Assembly: GCA_023105745.1 (NCBI GenBank)
Contig: JALGQZ010000004.1
Coordinates: 65,216,612-65,280,611, forward strand
Length of the DNA: 64,000 bases
Reading direction: 5' to 3'
Source: Austropuccinia psidii
Lineage: Eukaryota > Basidiomycota > Pucciniomycetes > Pucciniales > Sphaerophragmiaceae
This document shows, piece after piece, positions 57,057-64,000 of the stretch. A model generated the notes under the pieces. It was not told the DNA's origin. It made no database searches and was given only the letters and a program-made list of their open reading frames with translations. The first letter of the stretch is position 1, and each line of letters starts with the position of its first letter. A program made the position numbers and the translations under genes.

Positions 57057-60000
57057 TGTGAGCCTTAGAGGTATTTTCAGATACCCAAAAGACCACAAAT
57101 AATAAAACAATATACAATTATAAATAAAACAAATTTATTCATATTATCAAAGCAAAAAACTAAAAAATAAATATAAGCTTTTAAAAAAAGATTAAAATTT
57201 CATTGAAATTTAAATTTGTGAAAACACATTTTGACTTGAAAAAATTAAGTAAAAATGAATTTTCAACAAAAATACCAAAATTAAAATATTTTTAGGGAAA
57301 AATTTGAATGAAAATTATTATAAATTTTTATCCAAAAACAAACATATGAAAAATATTTCACCATTAGACTCCTCATAAAAAATAAGGTGGGGTCACCTGT
57401 GGGTAAAATTTCTGTAACTCAACTATAAATAAGTTTAAATTAAGTTTTTGGTATTTTCTGTACAAAATTTGAAAATACTGAAAACCTCAACTTAATTCAC
57501 ATCAAATGCGGTGACAACCTTCAATTGTTGTGTCAAAATTGTGGTATTGTGTGTAGTTTGGAAGTTATGAGGAATTGAAGTATTTTCAATTGAAATGTCA
57601 AAAAGTGCGCATGTATTACATATGTGAACTTTAATTTACATATTAGGTATCAATTATTACAGTGGTTCACTGTAAAAAATAAATTTCATTATATATGTAA
57701 ACTATGAGTATAATACATGATGAGGAATTAAAGAAAAAATACATTCAAAAGATTGATTCTGGGGGTGGGAAAGGAATCTTTCCTCAAAGGGGGAGCCCGA
57801 CCTCCAAAATCCTTGCTGACAGGCGTGAGATGTCAAAATTCACACAAAAGCTCCTCACTTTCGGCTGGAATTGAGTCACAGGGTCTTTGTCTCAATCAAT
57901 GATGAGGTTTTGATACTAACTAAGGAGGTTTCAATTGTTGCCAAGAGGGTAAAACTACCCTTAAGATAAAAAAATGTTGTAAAAACAGTTTAAACTGGTT
58001 TTTGACGTCTCTAAAACACATAATGACATGCTTTCAAGGCTTAAAACCAGGTATTACTATAGCAATGGCTGATTTGAGGGTCCAAAATGGCTGAGAAGAG
58101 CAAAAAATGGCTAAACCAGCCCTTCTTTGGTCTCAACAAGGGTTCAATGATGCCATAATTGGATTTTCTGTTGTCAGAGTGCTTTCCACAACTGACAAGA
58201 GCAAACCTTTCTTTTTGAGTAAGAGGATTGATGGCTATAAAAGAATTTCTAAGCCGCCTTATTGCTAAAAAGAAATTTCTTTCTGTAAAAAATTGAATAT
58301 AACATACCCAGAAGTTCCAAAATAAACTACTCAATAGGAATATGTCTTCAACTTTTATTTACTTCTTAAAAAAATATTATTGAAAGAATAATTCATTTTA
58401 TTCCACCCTTTTTTGAAATTAATGTCAACTGAGGTTCTTAATTTTCTTCTATTTTAAGGAGAGAAATAAGTAAGGCTAAGATTATTTTCCAAATGATCAG
58501 AATGAAAGAAATTTCAATTCCTCATATGAGAAATAGTTCTTTTGTATTGGATTATTTCACCAAGCTCGGCATGATAGCAAAATCAGGAATAAATGTTCAA
58601 GGTTTTTCTAGGCTGAAATCACAATTGCATGATGTCATTATTAAAATAAAAATCAGATTTCATGAAATGTATTTCAAGTTTTCTCATAATTATTCTTCCA
58701 AAGGAAATGCTTTCTCCAAAAATGAAGTTTGAAATTTATTTGAAAATAAATTTTTGATTTTTATTTTTATAATAATTATAACTCAAGTGCCCCTGTAGAA
58801 TTTTATGATTAATAATTATCATTTTGGTTTTACCAAGAATATTAATCAAGTGGGAATATCTCCTTGAAAACAGAAATTCACTTTTATATTTATATTTCAA
58901 GCTGATTGAAAACACAAAAATCAACACATTCAAAAAACTTAATTAAAAATAATATTAATTTAATTTCTCTTATGAATATATGGGACTGGCTGGATAAGTT
59001 CACAATAATATTCAAACATAGATCTTCCATTTGGGTGTGAGACTAATATATTGAATTTGAAACCTTCCCCTCAAATACCTCAATGAGAATGTTAATGGTT
59101 ATTATTGTTTCAAAAGGCTGAAGCTATTTTATTTGGTTATTAGCTATAATCTCAAACTAGTTGTAAAGCTTTTCTCCTTCAATTAGCCCATTTAAATCCT
59201 TAATTTTAACTATTTCTGACCTGATAAGTATTGCTTCAACCTGGAGGGCTTGAAAAATATTCTTCCAATAATTCTTTCTTCAGTTATCTGGAAGGATTAA
59301 TACCCTTCAAGTGTGTTTATATACAGAAGGCTTCCAACCTATTTTCATCTTGCATTTTGTATAATCAATAGTATATTAAAAATTCCTTGCTTTCAGATTG
59401 ATATATTATAATGGACTTAGTGAGCACTAGAAATTAAAATACCCCCATTATTGATCCGCTAAGCAGGGAAATGGGGAAAGAATCTTTGAGGTATGTAGTA
59501 CTCTTGGAAATTTCAAATTATTTCCTTTAAATGGAAATCTGTGTCAGAATTTTTGAAGTAAATCCATATATGAATTTACATCTCTTTCTGTATTATATTT
59601 TGGTACAAGCTTTTGATTTGAAATATTTTGGTCCTACATGTATTCTTCTCATAAATATGCAATAATAGACTTAAGGAGTTTCTATGAAAATTAGTGTTTT
59701 CCTCCTTATGTGATAAATTTGTGCTATCAACTCTTCAAAATATTCAGTATTTGAATATGAAAATGCCAATATCCAATTTATCCAATTCATTAATACCAAA
59801 TTATGTTTCCATACATAAAAAAAGGCAAATTTAATTATCCTTTGAAGGAATTTTTTATTGCAAATTTTATTTTTTCAAAATGGGAAAAATGCAAAACAAT
59901 TTCATGGAAATGATTTATTCCCTTTTTTTGGTTTCTTTAATTAAGAAAATAAAACCTGAAGTTAATTCAAGTCAATTGTTGAAACCATTCTTTTTTATGC

Positions 60001-61280
60001 ATGATAGCAGAGTAAATTGCTTAACTATAATGATTCTACTTCCTATTTTCAGAGCTTTGAACCAAAATTTATGTAAAGAATATTTGAAGTGGAGTCTTTT
60101 TGAAGCTTTGAGTGAGTGATATTTTCATAAATGTCTCTATGTAAGAGCTTGAAATATTATAAGTAATTCTTATATTAATAGAAAAACTGAGTATAGTCTC
60201 TTAAGCTATCCTATCCAAAGAGAATCAGTGTGCCCTTTGAAGTTTTCTTAAGGTTTGTAAAGTAGACTTCTTAGTGGTCAAATATTCTATTTACTATAAA
60301 AAGTATTTCAGCCTTGAGAAGTAATCATGTTGAAAAATGGCTCCTACAGACCTTTCTGTGGTTACTTTTATTTTTTTATCGTTAGATGAACCTTAAATTC
60401 AACTCCATGAAAATTTGGCTCAAACCTTTTTTCAACTCACCTGCACCAGCTGAGTTCTAGTAAAGCTGGAAACAACTTGGATTTGGGATAATTTCATAAT
60501 CCATTCTTCTTATAAATTCCTGACTTTAAAACCTGCTAAGTGTATTTCTGAGGCTATTTTTTCATATAACTGATACATGATGTGGATCAAATTATTTCAC
60601 AGATATATCCTCAAAAATCTTTTCAATGATTTTTGAAATTTCAATGTATTTTGTTTTCTAACATTTTTCAACATCCTTCAATGAAATTGAAATATATCCA
60701 TAATAATATGAGTCAATTTTAGAATTGGTATATTTTGATCCACCAGAAATTATTATGTGAAGGATTCTTCTTTTTGATATATGTACAATTTATAATATCA
60801 GAATTCTTTATTATTCTTTCATGATATCTATAACCAGTTTGTTCTTTATGTAGTGTTTTTTTATTTTTCTATTTATTTTCTTCTTTTCTCAAATTTTGTC
60901 ATTTCATTTCCTATTTGACCAATATGGCTCCAATGAAAATAATCATTTTAAATATTTCTTGTGTTTTTGTAGTAATTTCTCTTACTACTTTTGAATTTGG
61001 ATTTGATTATCTTCCCTCTTTATTTTCTTTTTGAAATTTTGACTGGTTTCCATTTTTTTATTTTTGGTTATTTTTGCAAATCTTGCAGATTTTTGTGAAT
61101 ATGAATTTGTTTTCCTTGTTTACGGCTCATTTTCTTGTTTGTTTTGCTGTTTCTCTTTTTCCCTTTTTTCAATCTTTTTATCTTTTGATTTCTCTATCTT
61201 TCTTATTTCTTTAGTTATTATTTTTGTATTTTTTACCTTATAATTTGTTTTTTTGTGTTCCTAACTTTTGTCTATTTTTT
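57057..61280. other. Long AT-rich region without supported genes
   Basis: 4.2 kb of AT-rich DNA. Open frames of 60-97 codons (for example 58334-58041 minus, 58493-58732 plus, 59880-60119 plus) have no recognisable motif. A slightly GC-richer patch lies at 57760-58000. It may be old transposon DNA beyond recognition. Confidence 0.45.
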
Positions 61281-61449
61281 ATGTTTTTTTTGGTGGGATG
61301 CAAACATTCCAAATAAGTGTAGAGACACTGATTTGGAGTGTTATTTGGCCATTTTTTTGCGATAGCACTATCACAAGCAAATAACCAAATAAACCTCCAA
61401 ATCAGTGTAGAAACACTGATTTGGATTGTTTGCACCCCACTAAAAAAAT
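61281..61449. mobile_element. Hairpin MITE (~165 bp near-perfect inverted repeat)
   Basis: The left arm GTGGGATGCAAACATTCC (from 61293) mirrors the right end, which on the minus strand reads GTGGGGTGCAAACAATCC (61440-61423). Pairing continues through AAATMAGTGT, ACACTGATTTGGAG and TATTTGG to a centre at GATAGCACTATC. Each arm also holds a small internal hairpin (AGTGT-AGAR-ACACT). Poly-T/poly-A flanks extend it to 61281-61449. Non-coding. Confidence 0.8.
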
Positions 61450-61479
61450 TAAAAAAGTAAAAATAAAATGGAATAAAAA

Positions 61480-61690
61480 CATAAAATAAAATAAAAATAA
61501 AGTAAAAATGAAATAAAAATGAAATAAAAATAAAATAAAAATCATATAAAAATAAAATAAAAATCATATAAAAATAAAATAAAAATAAAATAAAAATAAA
61601 ATAAAAATAAAATAAAAATAAAATAAAAATAAAATAAAAATAAAATAACAATAAAATAAAGATAGAATAAAAATAGAGTAAAAATAGAAT
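61480..61690. repeat. AAAATAAAAT microsatellite
   Basis: Near-perfect repeats of AAAATAAAAT and AAAATAAAAA with occasional ATCAT/GAAAT interruptions. The minus-strand frame rich in Phe, Tyr, Ile and Leu across it is an artefact. Confidence 0.9.
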
Positions 61691-61699
61691 AAAAACAAT

Positions 61700-63189
61700 G
61701 AAAAATAAAAATATGAAAAATGGAAATTAAAAAAATACAATAAAAATGATTTGAGATAAAGTTTTTAAAAAAAAGTTAAAAAAAATAATAATAAATTCAA
61801 AATTAAAAAGATACTCATTCACAATGGAGAAATTCAAAAATGAACATTAACAAAAATGAAAATGAAACTGCAATTAAAAAGTTAGAGAATTAACAAAAGC
61901 TGAAATAATAGAAATATAAAGATACCAAAGAACAAAAAATTAAGTTAGAAAAGCTCCAGCAATATTTCCCAAAATTAAAAAAATGGAAGCAAATTGGAGA
62001 AAAAATCGGAAAAAAATTAATTCTAAAAATTAAAAAAAAAATTAAGAATATATAACCTACCAAAAAAAATAAAAAAAATCTCAAATAAAAATACAAAATT
62101 GAAATTTGAGAAAAATAATGTGTTGTCATTTTTTATGATTTTACCTTTTTCAAAAGAAATTTTGAAATTAGAGATACTTTGAAAACTAAGAGCAATCAAG
62201 AAATATGGCAATACAAAACTTGGAAATTTGAAAACTCAATACTAATATTCTTTTCGAATTTTCATGGAGAAATTTTGTTAGAAAGGAATTAGGTGTAAAT
62301 ACAGATTAAGTATTAGAAAAAAAATAAACAATTTGAGATAAAGCAGGCTCATTTTTTTACAGACCATAATGCATTAATTGAAGGATAATTCAATCAAATA
62401 TGAAAGAAAATTTGAATTGGAAAATAGGCTTGATGATGAAAATTTCCAATTACACTGAAAGAAGATCATGAAACTGAGAGAAAAGACTTCAAATGGATAT
62501 ATAAAATAGTTGTGAAAAGAGTACAAATTTTTGGAGAAGAGGATACTTCTCCTTATTTATTTAAATGAATAGCCAAAAACCTAGCTCCAAATACTTGCGA
62601 GAATAATTTTTTCAGCATAAATATGGGATATCAATTTGTCATAAAAAGGAAATTATTTACTTGTAAAAAAACTTCAAGGCTCATAATGTTCCTGTTCACA
62701 GGTATATAAAGTATGTAAGAGGGGAGGAAAAGTGATATGGTGCAGGGTTTGGCTGGAAGATGGTCTCTTCTTTGAAAGATCTATTTTTTAAAGATTCAAT
62801 TTTTGCATTCAAAAAGATCTATATATCAATTGTCTGTCATTTGGGGTACATGTGAAGTGAGCCAATCCTTCAAATAGGAAATAAAATGAACTTAATGTGA
62901 AATTTTTTCAAATATATTTATCACAGAGTTTTTCCTCACCCATTGGTAAGCAGTTTCTTTAAAGTCATTTCTGTATGAATGAGTGGTGGATATGTAATTC
63001 ATGAACAAACCATTAAAAATATCGGAAGATCTATGATATTCTTTTTCAATTTAGTAAACTTCTGAATGACTAAAGCTGTGGCTGAAAGTATTTGCAAAAG
63101 AATCTAGCTTAGAACCAAGTTTGGCACTCAGGTTGGACCTGCTACCCCCGCCAACAGGGATAGCTTCTTTCATGGTAACTAAGGGAAAT
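61700..63189. other. AT-rich spacer
   Basis: No gene. A TATATAAAG string lies near 62703 without a convincing gene after it. The part next to 63189 may include the rest of the Copia LTR. Confidence 0.45.
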
Positions 63190-63630
63190 AAATCTTGGTA
63201 GGGAAAGACAAGTACGTCTTAGCCACGTAGTAGGGTGAGGAGAGAGCAGGCAAGATGAACCTAGAGGGAACAAAAGAGGCAAAAGAAATAGAAAGGAACA
63301 CAACGGTGTTCAATTAATTGCTATACATATGGGTAATAATGCTAGTGGTTATTAAGGCTTTATCAAGTAGTGCAGTACCTTGGTAGGGCAAGACAAGTAC
63401 GTCTTAGCCACGTAGTAGGGTGAGGAGAGAGCAGGCACAATGAGCCTAGAGGGAATGAAAGAGGCAAAAGAAATAGAAAGGAACACAACAGTGAGGAATA
63501 GCTAAGGTACAAAAAGCTGGGTTTAAATAGTCTAGGTACATGGTCAATAACGATCTACAATGATCAGAATATCTTTATTTATTACGTAATTTGGTAAGTG
63601 TGTTCCGTTCCTGTGTATTATTCTTTCACA
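63190..63630 (-). repeat. Copia 3' LTR (far end not determined) with ~115-bp direct duplication
   Basis: On the minus strand it begins TGTGAAAGAATAATACAC (63630) right after the polypurine AAAGGGG. A ~115-bp block occurs twice in direct orientation (63192-63308 and about 63379-63493), containing GACAAGTACGTCTTAGCCAC and GGTGAGGAGAGAGCAGGC. I could not fix the far end of the LTR. Confidence 0.6.
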
Positions 63631-64000
63631 CCCCTTTACTTGATAAGTCTTGATTGCCAAATATTAGTCTAAAGTGGTTGATGCTTTTAGGGTAATTGCT
63701 GTTTTTTGTCAGTAAGTCAGCTATCATTTTGTTGGTGTTGAGATATTCTATTTTTAGGTTTTCTTCTTCGATTAGGTTCCTGATGAAGTGTAGTCTAAAA
63801 TTTACATTTCTTGTCCCATGGTGGTAAATGTGGTTTGAGGCTATTGATATGGCGCTTTGTTTGCCAGTGTATAATATTTGTTGTTTTCTTTCTTTGGTTA
63901 TTTCAAATATTAGATTAGATATCCATTGTAGGTCTTGAGTTCCTTCTGTCATTTCGTTGTATTTGGCTTTGGCAGATGATAAGGCAACCACCTTTTGTTT
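63626..64000 (-). pseudogene. Ty1/Copia pol C-terminus (RNase H), runs off the window
   Basis: The frame extends from the window end to TGA at 63628-63626. Landmarks: VALSSAKAKYNEM (family: SSAEAEY), LQWISNLIFEI, YTGKQSAISIASN (family: DNQSAI), YHHGTRNVNFRLHFIRNLIE, KMIADLLTK. The RNase H acidic positions in the first two landmark blocks are replaced (E to K, D to G), so this copy should be catalytically dead even though the frame is open. The stop codon lies inside the first bases of the LTR. Confidence 0.88.

Noticed and set aside
61238..61651. 137-codon minus-strand frame rich in Phe, Tyr and Ile
   Set aside because: Translation of the AAAATAAAAT microsatellite and MITE.
63192..63493. CRISPR-like direct repeats
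   Set aside because: Only two long copies within a Copia LTR in eukaryotic DNA; not a CRISPR array.

Overview
The window is eukaryotic, AT-rich and about nine-tenths transposable-element sequence. Introns, poly-A/T tracts, a nested pile of chromodomain Ty3/Gypsy retrotransposons, a Ty1/Copia end, a HARBI1-like transposase relic and several hairpin MITEs all suggest a fungus with a repeat-bloated genome. A rust (Pucciniales) is my best guess; this is inference, with no search behind it.

Layout. 1-3300: a decayed Harbinger transposase (minus), then a 1.37-kb non-autonomous element (1210-2579) built on a 21-bp palindromic minisatellite, and a ~120-bp sibling. 4000-9010: the only part that looks like host single-copy DNA. 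It carries one convincing but unrecognised host gene (about 7573-9007, plus), a possible minus-strand gene end at 6985-7210 and broken coding-like fragments at 4540-5340. 10009-16200: element D (minus), the 3' part of a Gypsy element, split by solo LTR E3 (TSD GGTCC), itself split by a 1.9-kb AT-rich insertion. 16882-26024: element A (plus), complete, TSD GGAGG. 27150-28017: integrase relic G (minus). 28018-39424: LTR and leader of element E1, whose LTR is split by complete element B (29019-38392, minus). 39425-46144: heavily decayed element C (plus). 46145-57056: LTR E2, split by element F (46984-56685, minus, TSD ACTTG). 57057-61280: AT-rich, featureless. 61281-61690: a hairpin MITE and a microsatellite. 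63190-64000: the 3' end of a decayed Copia element (minus).

Elements A-E and G belong to one chromovirus lineage. Each better-preserved copy has a long leader of TTGATT-type repeats, a gag with a short zinc knuckle, a pol (protease, RT, RNase H, integrase, GPF motif, chromodomain), and a GGCC-rich 3' UTR with a duplicated ~110-bp motif. Two mechanistic signals stand out. First, a 13-14 nt stretch inside the LTR is perfectly complementary to the sequence one base after the LTR in A, B and C. Its sequence differs between the three, yet the pairing is kept, as expected for Tf1/sushi-type self-priming. Second, a canonical -1 slippery heptamer (G GGA AAA) lies two codons before the gag stop in A and B, with pol in the -1 frame. 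No copy of this lineage is intact here: A has one gag nonsense codon, an integrase Cys-to-Tyr change and a frameshift; B has three nonsense codons, a frameshift and a catalytic Asp-to-Glu change in RT.

Element F is a different Gypsy family and the only one with intact coding capacity: a 115-codon ORF1 whose stop is one base from the ATG of a 1951-codon gag-pol ORF. Its 1440-bp LTRs differ at roughly 2% of positions by eye.
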